NCBI RefSeq assembly: GCF_033446605.1 | Contig: NZ_JAWQUO010000001.1 | Span: 1-64,000, forward strand | Reading direction: 5' to 3' | Source: Iodobacter sp025352645 | GTDB lineage: Bacteria > Pseudomonadota > Gammaproteobacteria > Burkholderiales > Chitinibacteraceae | DNA: 64,000 bases | Shown here: positions 1 through 8,808 of the stretch, in pieces | Position numbering within the stretch: the first letter of the stretch is position 1 | How the letters are laid out: the number at the start of each line of letters is the position of its first letter | Made by a program: the position numbers and the translations under genes | Notes under the pieces: generated by a model | The model's input: the letters and a program-made list of their open reading frames with translations, nothing else | Database searches by the model: none | What the model was told of the DNA's origin: nothing

Positions 1-231
1 AAGTCGGCGCTTGGTGCTTGCATGCGCAAATTGGTTCACCTGTGCTTCGGCGTCCTGAAAACACAAAAAAAATATCAAGCTGAGTATCAAAATGCTTGAC
101 CGGCAAGACGGTATCTACAAATTCATTGCGACTTGCGGCCTTGCAAACACACCAAATAAGCCGGCATGAGGGATTTTGTGTGCTGTTGTACCTTGCTGAC
201 TAGGCGGCTCGGGGTGAGCAATGAGGTCTGC

Positions 232-417
232 TTAACCCACTCCCAGCCTCTCTACCACCAGCCCCACAAAAAACACCAGCAGCAGTCCAAGCGAGCCGTA
301 GAGTATCCATTTGATGCGGCGTAGCCAGGCTAGATTTTTGTCGCGTTGATATTTGAATGCGCAAAAGGCGATGCCAAGTACGGCCAGCACAAAGATCAGG
401 CGTAGGACAATAAACAT
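232..417 (-). CDS. small two-helix inner-membrane protein downstream of lpxC
   Basis: A 61-residue protein of unknown function. Residues about 3-20 and 38-57 are hydrophobic and form two likely membrane helices, joined by a basic loop (KYQRDKNLAWLRRIK) that should face the cytoplasm by the positive-inside rule. Its ATG overlaps the TGA of lpxC by one base (TGATG), so it is probably translated by coupling as the last gene of the division cluster. I do not recognise the family and assign no function. The 231 bases beyond it to the window edge show no convincing gene. Confidence 0.7.
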   Translation of the reverse strand: MFIVLRLIFVLAVLGIAFCAFKYQRDKNLAWLRRIKWILYGSLGLLLVFFVGLVVERLGVG

Positions 418-1331
418 CAGATTCCTAAGGCCGGTAGATCGTGAAAGGAGCAGGGGACTTTGTCGCGCTCGTTAAAGCTAACAATTTCATAATTGCTATC
501 GTCTTCTAACAGGGCGCGTAGTAGTTTGTTATTCATGGCGTGGCCGGATTTATAGCCTTCAAAGGCGGCGATCAGCGGGCGGCCTAGGATGTATAAATCA
601 CCGATTAAATCTAAGACTTTGTGGCGCACAAATTCGTCTTCAAAGCGCAGGCCGCCGTCGTTCAGTACGCGGTATTCGTCAATCACAATTGCGTTATCCA
701 TGCTGCCGCCACGGGCTAGGCCGTTCATGCGCAGGTATTCTACTTCGTGGATAAAGCCAAAGGTGCGGGCGCGGGCGATTTCGCTGACGTAATTGGTGTT
801 AGCAAAATCAATCTTGATGGTTTGGGCGGATTTTTTAAAGGCGGGGTGAGCAAAGTCGATGGTCAGTGCCACTTTATAGCCTTCGTGGGGCAGTAGCCTT
901 ACCCATTTATCGCCTTCAATCACTTCAATCGCTTTCAGCACGCGCACAAATTGTTTGGCCGCGTGTTGATCCACGATGCCTGCTGATTGAAGTAGATAGA
1001 TAAAAGGCGCTGCCGATCCATCCATGATCGGCATTTCCGGGGCGTCAACTTCAACAATTACGTTGTCGATGCCTAGCCCCGCAAATGCCGACATGATGTG
1101 CTCAATTGTTCCAACACGTACACCGTCTTTGACAAGCGTGGAGGAGAGCCGCGTGTCATTAACCAGCGCGGGCGTTACTCTGAATGGCGTCGACTCGGGC
1201 AAATCGACGCGTTGAAAGACGATCCCGCTATTGATCGGGGCCGGTTTTAAGACGAGGGTGACACGCTCGCCAGAGTGCAGGCCCACGCCAACGGCGCGGA
1301 TTGTCGTTTTCAGAGTGCGTTGTTGGAACAT
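417..1331 (-). CDS. lpxC: UDP-3-O-acyl-N-acetylglucosamine deacetylase
   Basis: LpxC is the zinc-dependent deacetylase that commits UDP-GlcNAc to lipid A synthesis in the cytoplasm. The 304-residue length is normal for the family. The start MFQQRTLK, the motif VGLHSGERV, the zinc histidine in GTIEHIMSA (His78), the DGSAAPF motif and the C-terminal HKVLDLIGDLYILG segment holding the other zinc ligands are all visible. It closes the dcw cluster after ftsZ, as in most proteobacteria, linking outer-membrane lipid supply to division. A 260-bp gap with a palindrome separates it from ftsZ, so it may have its own promoter there. Confidence 0.97.
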   Translation of the reverse strand: MFQQRTLKTTIRAVGVGLHSGERVTLVLKPAPINSGIVFQRVDLPESTPFRVTPALVNDTRLSSTLVKDGVRVGTIEHIMSAFAGLGIDNVIVEVDAPEMPIMDGSAAPFIYLLQSAGIVDQHAAKQFVRVLKAIEVIEGDKWVRLLPHEGYKVALTIDFAHPAFKKSAQTIKIDFANTNYVSEIARARTFGFIHEVEYLRMNGLARGGSMDNAIVIDEYRVLNDGGLRFEDEFVRHKVLDLIGDLYILGRPLIAAFEGYKSGHAMNNKLLRALLEDDSNYEIVSFNERDKVPCSFHDLPALGI

Positions 1332-1465
1332 ATTGGTCTCGTTAATCGGCAGGCCGCAATCTTACCAGCACTGGGTTTGCGCTGGTTTTGATCTTTTCAA
1401 TCGTGCCGATAGGCCTTTCCTTAAAATCCTTTGCCGTAGCTCACGGTATGACGAAAAAAACCATA

Positions 1466-1562
1466 GTCCACGAAAAACACGAAAGGCACAAAAATGGCTT
1501 TGGGGCTATTTATCCATTCTGGGCGATACAGCATGGCTTGCGTGCTTGTGTATTTCGTGGAA
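1466..1562. repeat. imperfect palindrome with ccacgaaaaacacgaaagg arm
   Basis: In the 260-bp gap between ftsZ and lpxC the arm gtccacgaaaaacacgaaag (1466 onward) is answered by tgtatttcgtgga (1549-1561). The result is a long imperfect stem-loop. It resembles, but differs in sequence from, the cggag palindromes found elsewhere in the window. It could attenuate ftsZ read-through into lpxC; that is inference. Confidence 0.5.
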
Positions 1563-1591
1563 GATGCTTTATGAGCCGCTCCCATGCGCCA

Positions 1592-2767
1592 TTAATCTGC
1601 TTGACGACGTAAAAACGCTGGAATATCCATATCAACATTTGATGTGCTGTTACGGCTAGTTGTAGCCACATCAGCATTGCCGCGTGCGCTGCGTGCGCTA
1701 GGGCGAAAGCCGGGTGGCAAATCGTATTCGCTCCAGTTTGGCTCGCCGCTTGAGTGGTTATCGGTGCCAGTTTTTAACTGCGGTGTTGGCACTACAGAAA
1801 GCTGTGGCTTGCTGGTGTTACCCATGCCGGTGGCGATAATCGTTACGCGAATTTGCTCGCCTAAGCTTTCGTCATAAACCACACCGTGTTTCACCATGGC
1901 GTCTTCTGCCACGTGTGATTGGATAATTTCACGGGCGCGGGTGATTTCACTTTTCTTCAGGCTGGCACGGCTGGCGCTGATGTTCAGCAGCACGCCACGC
2001 GCACCTTTAAAGTTGATGTTGTCCAGCAATGGGCAGCTGATGGCTTCTTCGGTGGCGCGGATAGAGCGGTTTTCGCCAGCAGCGAATGCCGAGCCCATCA
2101 TCGCCATGCCTTTTTCTTGCATTACGGTTTTTACGTCGGCGAAGTCAACGTTGATTAGGCCTGGGTATTGAATGATTTCTACGATAGAGGCGACGGCATT
2201 GCGCAGCACATCGTCGGCAGCACGGAAGGCTTCGTCTACGGTTACGTCTTCGCCCAGCACTTCTTCTAACTTTTGGTTAGAAACAATAATCAGCGAATCC
2301 ACATGACGGCTTAGCTCGTCGATGCCCGCTTGGGCCACTTTCTGGCGCGAGCCTTCGTCAAGACCAGGCTTGGTGACTACGCCAACGGTAAAGATGCCTT
2401 TTTCGCGGGCAATTTGTGCAATCACTGGGGACGCACCCGTACCTGTGCCACCACCCATACCTGCGGTGATAAACAGCAGATTGGCACCGCTGATGAGTTC
2501 GCCAATGCGCTCACGATCAATTTCAGCAGCTTCGCGGGCCACTTCAGGATCGCAGCCTGCACCAAAGCCAGTGGTGCCCAATTGCACGACATCGGTGGCT
2601 TTAGATAATTTAAGCACCTGTGCATCGGTGTTGGCAGCAATAAACTGCACCCCACTTAATGCGTGCTCAATCATATTGTTGATTGCGTTGCAGCCTGCGC
2701 CGCCTACACCAATCACTTTAATATTGACGTGATGTGCAACTTCTTGCACTTCGAAAGTTAAAGCCAT
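1592..2767 (-). CDS. ftsZ: cell division GTPase FtsZ
   Basis: FtsZ is the tubulin-like GTPase that polymerises into the cytoplasmic division ring. The 391-residue protein shows the nucleotide-binding N-terminus GGAGCNAINNM, the tubulin signature GGGTGTG at residues 105-111, and the T7-loop region LINVDFADVKTVM. A variable linker (from about residue 320) precedes the conserved C-terminal peptide DIPAFLRRQAD, which binds FtsA and other partners. The start has a strong Shine-Dalgarno (AAGGAGAG). It lies 74 bp after ftsA in the usual ftsQ-ftsA-ftsZ order. Confidence 0.98.
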   Translation of the reverse strand: MALTFEVQEVAHHVNIKVIGVGGAGCNAINNMIEHALSGVQFIAANTDAQVLKLSKATDVVQLGTTGFGAGCDPEVAREAAEIDRERIGELISGANLLFITAGMGGGTGTGASPVIAQIAREKGIFTVGVVTKPGLDEGSRQKVAQAGIDELSRHVDSLIIVSNQKLEEVLGEDVTVDEAFRAADDVLRNAVASIVEIIQYPGLINVDFADVKTVMQEKGMAMMGSAFAAGENRSIRATEEAISCPLLDNINFKGARGVLLNISASRASLKKSEITRAREIIQSHVAEDAMVKHGVVYDESLGEQIRVTIIATGMGNTSKPQLSVVPTPQLKTGTDNHSSGEPNWSEYDLPPGFRPSARSARGNADVATTSRNSTSNVDMDIPAFLRRQAD

Positions 2768-2841
2768 GTTGCTCTCCTTGCGTTGCCCGATTTAAGCGGC
2801 TGTGGTGTTGACCAACAACCGCTGATACTTACCCGAATAGA

Positions 2842-4074
2842 TCAGAATGTGTTTTGAAACCAAGACTTCATACGGCCAAAAATATCCCCCATGGAGCCAT
2901 CTTTGCCCCGATGTACGGGGTTCTTTTGTAGTTGTTCGCGTGCGATCAGTAATAAACCCACCGCGGTGGAATAACGTGGGTTTTTCACCACTTCGGCTAG
3001 GCCGCCCACATACTTTGGCGTACCCATCCGTAGCGGCATATGGAAAATCTCTTCGCCTAGCTCCACCATGCCAGGCATCATGGCTGCCCCACCGGTAATG
3101 ACGATGCCGCTGGATAGGCGGCCTTCAAAACCAGAGCGGCGTAGTTCTTGTTGAACCAAGCCATACAGCTCTTCAATTCGTGGCTCAATCACTTCAGCCA
3201 AGGTATGACGGCTCATTTGCCGCGCACCGCGCTCACCTACGCCCGGTACTTCTATCATTTGCGCTGGATCGCTCATATGGCGCAGCGCTACGCCATGTTG
3301 CAACTTGATGGTCTCGGCTTCAGACGTTGGGGTACGCAGCGCCATGGCGATATCGTTGGTGACTTGATCGCCAGCAATAGGGATGACGGCGGTATGGCGG
3401 ATTGCACCACCAATAAAGATCGCCAAATCGGTGGTGCCGCCGCCAATATCAACCAAGCAAACGCCGAGGTCTTTTTCGTCCTCGGTGAGCACCGAGTAAG
3501 CGGAGGCCAAAGGCTGTAACACCACTTCTTCGATCTCTAAACCGCAGCGACGCACGCATTTGGTGATGTTTTGCACCGCACTAACCGCACCGCTGACGAT
3601 ATGCACGTTCACATGTAAGCGCACACCCGACATGCCTAGTGGTTCTTTAACGCCTTCTTGGCCGTCAATCATGTATTCCTGCGCCAAGATATGCAGCACT
3701 TGGTGATCGGTTGGGATATTCACCGCGCTAGCGGTTTCAATCACGCGGTCTACATCGGCACTGGTCACTTCTTTATCTTTAATCGCCACCATGCCATCAG
3801 AGTTAATACTCTTGATATGGCTGCCCGCGATGCCAGTAATCACCTCGCGGATCTTGCAATCGGCCATTAATTCGGCCTCACCCAGCGCGGATTGGATGGC
3901 GGCAACGGTTTTTTCAATGTCAACCACCACACCACGCTTAAGACCGCGTGAGGCAGCAGAGCCTAGGCCAACTACATTGAGTGCGCCGTCTTCCTTGATC
4001 TCGGCAACCACGGCCACCACTTTGGATGTGCCGATATCTAGCCCGACGATGAGGTTTTTGCTATCCCTGGTCAT
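2842..4074 (-). CDS. ftsA: cell division actin-like protein FtsA
   Basis: FtsA is the actin-fold ATPase that tethers FtsZ filaments to the inner membrane. The 410 residues include the phosphate-1 motif VGLDIGTSKV near the start, the SHS2-type insertion, the phosphate-2 region LVDIGGGTTDLA and the adenosine motif VITGGAAMMPG. The C-terminal amphipathic tail (GRMKSWFQNTF) is the membrane-targeting helix. The ATG follows AAAAAGG with 7-nt spacing. The Shine-Dalgarno, the start and the first codons are duplicated 177 bp upstream (separate entry), which is odd for this locus. Confidence 0.97.
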   Translation of the reverse strand: MTRDSKNLIVGLDIGTSKVVAVVAEIKEDGALNVVGLGSAASRGLKRGVVVDIEKTVAAIQSALGEAELMADCKIREVITGIAGSHIKSINSDGMVAIKDKEVTSADVDRVIETASAVNIPTDHQVLHILAQEYMIDGQEGVKEPLGMSGVRLHVNVHIVSGAVSAVQNITKCVRRCGLEIEEVVLQPLASAYSVLTEDEKDLGVCLVDIGGGTTDLAIFIGGAIRHTAVIPIAGDQVTNDIAMALRTPTSEAETIKLQHGVALRHMSDPAQMIEVPGVGERGARQMSRHTLAEVIEPRIEELYGLVQQELRRSGFEGRLSSGIVITGGAAMMPGMVELGEEIFHMPLRMGTPKYVGGLAEVVKNPRYSTAVGLLLIAREQLQKNPVHRGKDGSMGDIFGRMKSWFQNTF

Positions 4075-4335
4075 CTGACAACCTTTTTACGAATGCTTAT
4101 TTCTTAAAAAACGGCGCTTTTAATAAGCTAATACCGCTGAATGTTTGGGGTGTTACTTAACAGCTTTGGTCGCTGTTCTGGCCTAGCTGCGTATCTCTTT
4201 GCATGTGCGCTGGTAAAGCCCGACGATGAGGTTTTTGCTATCCCTGGTCATCTGACAACCTTTTTACAAATGCTTATTTCTTAAAAAACGGCGCTTTTAA
4301 TAAGCTGATGCCGCTGAATGTTTGGGGTGTTACTT
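4040..4335. repeat. 119-bp direct repeat covering the ftsA start
   Basis: Bases 4040-4158 and 4217-4335 are the same sequence, matching at 116 of 119 positions by eye (differences in the tac-g/a-aatg stretch and in ataccg/atgccg). The first copy holds the real ftsA start with its Shine-Dalgarno and the first 11 codons. The second holds a full copy of that initiation region 177 bp upstream. The 58 bp between them are unique. The high identity implies a recent tandem duplication or recent gene conversion. Confidence 0.95.
4183..4251 (-). pseudogene. duplicated ftsA 5' end, 22-codon mini-ORF
   Basis: The upstream copy of the ftsA initiation region begins MTRDSKNLIVGL, identical to the first 12 residues of FtsA. 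It leaves the homology, continues for ten unrelated codons (YQRTCKEIRS) and stops at TAG. It has the same Shine-Dalgarno (AAAAAGG, 7-nt spacing) as ftsA, so ribosomes should load on it. Unlike the rsmH and ftsW cases it does not touch the next start codon, which is 108 bp downstream. It is either an inert relic or a ribosome-loading decoy. Confidence 0.7.
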
Positions 4336-4355
4336 TTCAACTGAATGCATTTTTT

Positions 4356-4421
4356 GTAGGGCGGGTGTAACCCGCCGTTTTGCCTTCATTGCTTCAATCC
4401 GGCGGGTTACACCCGCCCTAC
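4356..4421. repeat. REP-like palindrome (gggcgggtgtaaccc type)
   Basis: A 66-bp element lies between ftsQ and ftsA. The arm gtagggcgggtgtaacccgc is answered by its exact reverse complement at 4402-4421. The same palindrome type occurs at 34774-34833 and 38912-38971. As RNA it would form a stable hairpin just upstream of the duplicated ftsA start. Confidence 0.9.
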
Positions 4422-4429
4422 ATAACAAG

Positions 4430-5179
4430 CTAATGCGCTAAAGCCGCATCTTTGGCATTTTCCGGCTTTGCTGCTGCTGGTTTGAAATCTGGTAAACGCA
4501 CTGCAAAGCCATTTGGATAGCGTAAATCTACATATTCAAAAGGCTGTTTTAATCTGCCCAAGGAGTAAGGGTAAGCAGTTACAAAACGTGCAGTCCTTGC
4601 TACTGGCTCATCTCTGCCTACTTCAATGGTGAGCTGATGATCTAGCTCAAATCGCCATGCCCGCCTTGCCGATAGCCAAACATGAGTGGCTTTTTTACCC
4701 AGCGGCAACAGCGTTTTATGTAATTCTACAAAGCCATCAATCATGATTTTTTCTGTGCCATCTGGCCCTTCTAAAATCGGTAATTGATCATTTGAAGCTG
4801 CATCAAAGCGTTCGCCATAGCTATTTAGCAATCCAACTGAGCCCCAACGCGCCATCGCTTTGTGCTCTTCTATATTTACTTCTACTCGATCTGGCCAATG
4901 GCGGCGTACCGTTACTTGCCTTACCCAAGGCAGCTTTTCAAAAGCTACGCGGGTTTTATCTAGATCCAGAGTAAAAAATGTTCCTTTTAGCTCGTGTTTA
5001 ATCACGTATTGCAATTGCTCACGGGTTACGTGAACTAAATCACCATCAACTTTGATTCGCTTAATCGGAAACAAAGGCGAATGCACAGTCAAAAACAGCA
5101 AAGCATAAAATAAAAGCAATAGAGCCAGAGCCGTCAGCAAATTGGCAAACCACATTAATAGCTGAGGTTTATCCCACAT
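4430..5179 (-). CDS. ftsQ: cell division protein FtsQ
   Basis: FtsQ is the bitopic inner-membrane divisome protein that binds FtsB and FtsL in the periplasm. The 249 residues start with a short cytoplasmic segment (MWDKPQLLMW). One hydrophobic helix (about residues 10-33) follows, then a POTRA domain beginning IKRIKVDGDLVHVTREQ and containing LPWVRQVTVRRHWPDRVEV, then the beta domain to a Lys/Ala-rich tail. The family is poorly conserved, but position between ddl and ftsA with this architecture is diagnostic. The gap to ftsA is unusually long (355 bp) and filled with repeats. Confidence 0.94.
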   Translation of the reverse strand: MWDKPQLLMWFANLLTALALLLLFYALLFLTVHSPLFPIKRIKVDGDLVHVTREQLQYVIKHELKGTFFTLDLDKTRVAFEKLPWVRQVTVRRHWPDRVEVNIEEHKAMARWGSVGLLNSYGERFDAASNDQLPILEGPDGTEKIMIDGFVELHKTLLPLGKKATHVWLSARRAWRFELDHQLTIEVGRDEPVARTARFVTAYPYSLGRLKQPFEYVDLRYPNGFAVRLPDFKPAAAKPENAKDAALAH

Positions 5180-5242
5180 GGGCTAGCCTCATCGTAATGG
5201 CGTTTATTAATTGGCTGAAATGGTTAAATAAAATCAAGTTTC

Positions 5243-6151
5243 TTATTCCAGCGTGCTGTCTAATACTTGCAAAACTAAATCCTCATAGCTCAAACCCGCG
5301 TCTTTAGCCGCCATAGGAAATAAGCTATGGCTGGTCATACCCGGCGCGGTATTGGCTTCTAATAAATAGGGATTTCCTGCTTCGTCCATTAAAAAATCAA
5401 TACGCGCCCAGCCGCTGCCGCCAAGTGCCCAAAAGGCTTTCTTGACGTAGCCAGCGATTTTTTCATTGAGTTCAGAGGACAAACCGGCAGGACAGCGATA
5501 AACCGTATCATTGCGGATATATTTGGCTTCGTAATCGTAGAATTCAGTAGCAGGCTCAATTTTTACAAACGACAGTACTTGGTCTCCCAGCACAGCTGCG
5601 GTGTATTCTCCCCCACCTATGAACTGTTCTGCAATCACAATCTTGTCATATTTGTAAGCTTCTGCAAACGCAGCGGCAAGATCTCCGGCATTTTTTACTT
5701 TACTCACGCCAATACTAGAGCCTTCGCAAGCAGGCTTTACAAATAATGGCAGACCTAGCTTGCGTTCAACCGCAGCAAAATCGCTTGCTGGAGTAAGAAT
5801 TTCAAAGGCAGGAATAGGCAACCCTAGTGCTTGCCAAATCAGCTTGCTGCGCAGCTTATCCATACCCAGCGCTGAGGCCAATACACCACAGCCAGTATAT
5901 GGCATGCCTATTACATCTAATGCACCTTGCAATGTGCCATCTTCACCAAATGGGCCGTGCAAAATTAGAAAAGCACGGTCAAATTTTTCTGTCGTTAAAG
6001 CGGTCAGCGGTTTTTCGGCTGGATCGAAAGCATACGCATCCACGCCGCGCGCCAGCAGAGCACCTAAAACACCTGCACCGCTCATTAAAGACACTTCACG
6101 CTCTGCTGAAGTGCCCCCCATTACCACGGCTACTTTTCCGTATTTATTCAT
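5243..6151 (-). CDS. ddl: D-alanine-D-alanine ligase
   Basis: An ATP-grasp enzyme that makes D-Ala-D-Ala for addition by MurF in the cytoplasm. The 302 residues match DdlB-type length. Motifs seen are VVMGGTSAEREVSL at the start, HGPFGEDGTLQG, the loop EGSSIGVSK, and the C-terminal metal-binding region EANTAPGMTSHSLFP. It sits between murC and ftsQ as usual. The upstream gap to murC (193 bp) holds a cggag palindrome and a half REP-like motif, so the operon is interrupted by repeat DNA but has no obvious strong terminator. Confidence 0.97.
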   Translation of the reverse strand: MNKYGKVAVVMGGTSAEREVSLMSGAGVLGALLARGVDAYAFDPAEKPLTALTTEKFDRAFLILHGPFGEDGTLQGALDVIGMPYTGCGVLASALGMDKLRSKLIWQALGLPIPAFEILTPASDFAAVERKLGLPLFVKPACEGSSIGVSKVKNAGDLAAAFAEAYKYDKIVIAEQFIGGGEYTAAVLGDQVLSFVKIEPATEFYDYEAKYIRNDTVYRCPAGLSSELNEKIAGYVKKAFWALGGSGWARIDFLMDEAGNPYLLEANTAPGMTSHSLFPMAAKDAGLSYEDLVLQVLDSTLE

Positions 6152-6212
6152 TTTGCTTACTCAATCCAGCTGTTGTTTTTCGCATGGGCACAATGCCCAC
6201 CCTACAAATTTC

Positions 6213-6339
6213 AAACCTAAATCTTGAACCACGGAGTTTCACGGAGAAAACCTGATAAAAATGAAGATGAAGCATTTTTTGCTTTTCTCCGTGGCCCTCC
6301 GTGTTCTCCTTTTTCTCCGTGGTTAAAGATCTGGTTTTT
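6213..6339. repeat. cggag palindromic repeat, copy 1
   Basis: The element lies in the murC-ddl gap. The left arm starts aaacctaaatcttgaaccac and runs through ggagtttcacggag. The right arm ctccgtggccctccgtgttc continues to ccgtggttaaagatctggtt. The arms are mutual imperfect reverse complements around a roughly 35-bp loop. This is a complete copy of the family dispersed through the window. Confidence 0.85.
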
Positions 6340-6344
6340 GTTAT

Positions 6345-7736
6345 TTAAATTGCAGCCACCTTGCCTGGTACACCGCCTATCGTGCCTGCGCCCATGGTGA
6401 TGATCACATCGCCGTCTTTGGCTGCGGCCATCATGGCTGCGGGCATTTCACTGATGTCTGCTACAAATTGGGGTTCTACTTTGCCAACAACACGGACGGC
6501 GCGGGCTAGGCTGCGGCTGTCTGCAGCTACAATCGGCGCTTCACCTGCGGCATACACTTCGGCCAGCAATAAGCCATCTACCGTGGATAACACTTGTACG
6601 AAATCTTCAAAGCAATCGCGGGTGCGGCTATAGCGGTGCGGCTGGAAAGCCAGCACTAAGCGCCGACCTGGAAACGCGCCTCGCGCAGCAGCAATGGTGG
6701 CTGCCATTTCAACTGGGTGGTGGCCGTAATCGTCTACTAAGGTAAAGCTGCCACCTGCTGCTAAGGCGATATCACCGTAACGCTGGAAGCGGCGACCAAC
6801 ACCTTCAAAGCCTGCCAGCGCCGATTGAATAGCGGTTTCATCTGCGCCCACTTCAATGCTGACTGCAATCGCGGCCAGTGCATTGAGCACATTGTGCATG
6901 CCGGGCATATTTAGTGTGATGGCAAGGCGGCGTGACTCGCCGTTTTCCCATACCGCATCAAACTGCATCTTGCCATCAAGGGCGACGATATTCTCGGCGC
7001 GCAGCATGGCATCTGAGCTAACGCCATAGCTGGTAATTGGGCTGGTGACCTGCGGCAAAATCTCGCGCACATAGGGGTCATCAATGCACAGTACGGCGCG
7101 GCCATAGAAGGGCAGGTGCTGCAAGAAGGTGATAAAGGCCTTCTTTAGATTATTAAAGTCATGGCCATAGGTATCCATATGGTCTTGGTCGATATTGGTG
7201 ACCACCGAGATCACAGGGGTGAGCAGCAGGAAAGACGCATCGCTTTCATCGGCCTCGGCCACTAAAAAGTCGCCATGGCCTAAACGTGCATTGCTGCCTG
7301 CGGCGTGTAATTTACCGCCAATTACAAAAGTAGGATCTAACCCGGCGGCTTCTAAAATAGAGGCCGTTAGGCTGGTGGTGGTGGTTTTACCGTGGGTGCC
7401 TGCGATGGCGATGCCTTGTTTTAGGCGCATCAGCTCGGCCAGCATTTGCGCTCGTGGCACAACGGGGATCTTGCGGCTACGCGCTTCGATCACTTCAGGG
7501 TTATCGTCTTTTACCGCGCTAGAAATCACCACAACGTCGCTATTGGCAACGTATTCTGCGGAGTGGCCTAAATGGACTTGTGCGCCAGCAGCGGCCAAGC
7601 GTTGAGTGGTGGCATTGCTGCCAAGATCGCTACCACTGATCTCAAAACCAAGATTAAGCAGCACCTCAGCGATGCCGCTCATGCCGACTCCGCCTATGCC
7701 TACAAAATGGATACGTTTAACTTTATGTTTCATCAT
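6345..7736 (-). CDS. murC: UDP-N-acetylmuramate-L-alanine ligase
   Basis: MurC adds L-Ala to UDP-MurNAc, the first peptide step of peptidoglycan precursor synthesis. The 463-residue protein has the N-terminal Rossmann motif FVGIGGVGMSG, the ATP loop GTHGKTTTT at residues 113-121, EADESDASFL, the central-domain motif NIDQDHMDTY and the C-terminal FQPHRYSRT. Two adjacent ATG codons (MM) could start it; the first is 4 bp after the murG stop, so coupling is expected. Confidence 0.98.
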   Translation of the reverse strand: MMKHKVKRIHFVGIGGVGMSGIAEVLLNLGFEISGSDLGSNATTQRLAAAGAQVHLGHSAEYVANSDVVVISSAVKDDNPEVIEARSRKIPVVPRAQMLAELMRLKQGIAIAGTHGKTTTTSLTASILEAAGLDPTFVIGGKLHAAGSNARLGHGDFLVAEADESDASFLLLTPVISVVTNIDQDHMDTYGHDFNNLKKAFITFLQHLPFYGRAVLCIDDPYVREILPQVTSPITSYGVSSDAMLRAENIVALDGKMQFDAVWENGESRRLAITLNMPGMHNVLNALAAIAVSIEVGADETAIQSALAGFEGVGRRFQRYGDIALAAGGSFTLVDDYGHHPVEMAATIAAARGAFPGRRLVLAFQPHRYSRTRDCFEDFVQVLSTVDGLLLAEVYAAGEAPIVAADSRSLARAVRVVGKVEPQFVADISEMPAAMMAAAKDGDVIITMGAGTIGGVPGKVAAI

Positions 7737-7740
7737 GATG

Positions 7741-8808
7741 TCACTTAGCTAATTCTTCTATTACAGCCACAACACTTAAGGTGGCATCCGGTTTGGCTAG
7801 TGTTCTAGCCTGTGTCGCAATGTTTAAGCAGCCTTCGCGGCTGGTCTGGCTAAGTAGTGCTGCAAAAGCGGCTGCATTAAATTGGGTTTGAGGCAATAAA
7901 TGGCCCGCACCGTTTTCGCTTAAATAACGTGCATTGCCGGTTTGGTGATCGTCTACCGCATGTGGAAAAGGCACCAGTACCGAGGCTACGCCCATACAAG
8001 CCAGCTCGGCCACGGTGAGTGCTCCGGCACGGCACAAGACCAAATCGGCATCGCCATAGGCGTTGGCCATATCGCTAATAAAAGCCACACAATCGGCGCT
8101 AACGCCTGCTTTGGCATAATTGGCGCGCAACGCTTCAATATGCTTTTCGCCTGCTTGGTGAATCACCTGTGGGCGGCTGGCTTCGGGCAAGAGCGCCAAT
8201 GCTTTGGGTACTTCTTCGTTAAACACTTGCGCGCCTAAGCTGCCACCAACCACGAGTAGCTTGAGCGGGCCAGTGCGACCAGCAAATCGTGCCGCTGGGG
8301 CGGGCATGGCTTGGATCTCATCCCTAACTGGGTTGCCAATGCAGCCATCAATGCTAGGAAAAGCGCTTGGAAAAGCAAACAGCACGCGGTTGGCTATTTT
8401 TGAAAGCACTTTATTGGTGAGCCCCGCCACGGAGTTTTGTTCATGTATGACCAGTGGCAGCCACAGTAGGCGCATGGCAATTCCACCAGCAAAGCCTGTA
8501 AAGCCACCAAATCCAATGGCGACATCGGGCCTGTGTTCAAAAATCGCTTTAAACGCGCCACATAGGGCTTTAAGCTGCACCCACGGTAGGCTTAGTTTTT
8601 TTAAGAGGCCTTTGCCGCGTACGCCATCAATTTTGAGCGTGATTAACTCAATGCCGTGTTCCGGCACGATGCGTGTTTCCATACGCCCAGCCGCGCCCAG
8701 CCAGATGATCTTCCAGCCGCGCTCTTTTAGCTCATTGGCTACCGCTAGGGCGGGGAAAATATGTCCGCCAGTGCCGCCTGCCATCACCATAAGGGTTCGT
8801 TTGCTCAT
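7741..8808 (-). CDS. murG: lipid II synthase MurG (GlcNAc transferase)
   Basis: MurG transfers GlcNAc from UDP-GlcNAc to lipid I at the cytoplasmic face of the membrane, giving lipid II. The 355 residues have the first glycine-rich loop MAGGTGGHIFPALAVA, the second loop GFGGFTGFAGG with VIHEQNSVAG, the third loop VVGGSLGAQVFN, and the donor-binding RAGALTVAELACMG motif. Its ATG overlaps the ftsW stop by four bases (ATGA), so the pair is translationally coupled. All motifs appear intact. Confidence 0.98.
   Translation of the reverse strand: MSKRTLMVMAGGTGGHIFPALAVANELKERGWKIIWLGAAGRMETRIVPEHGIELITLKIDGVRGKGLLKKLSLPWVQLKALCGAFKAIFEHRPDVAIGFGGFTGFAGGIAMRLLWLPLVIHEQNSVAGLTNKVLSKIANRVLFAFPSAFPSIDGCIGNPVRDEIQAMPAPAARFAGRTGPLKLLVVGGSLGAQVFNEEVPKALALLPEASRPQVIHQAGEKHIEALRANYAKAGVSADCVAFISDMANAYGDADLVLCRAGALTVAELACMGVASVLVPFPHAVDDHQTGNARYLSENGAGHLLPQTQFNAAAFAALLSQTSREGCLNIATQARTLAKPDATLSVVAVIEELAK

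Noticed and set aside
1..231. A gene at the left window edge
   Set aside because: No frame with coding character or recognisable motif was seen on either strand.
4183..4251. A second functional ftsA
   Set aside because: Only 12 codons are copied before the frame leaves the homology and stops.
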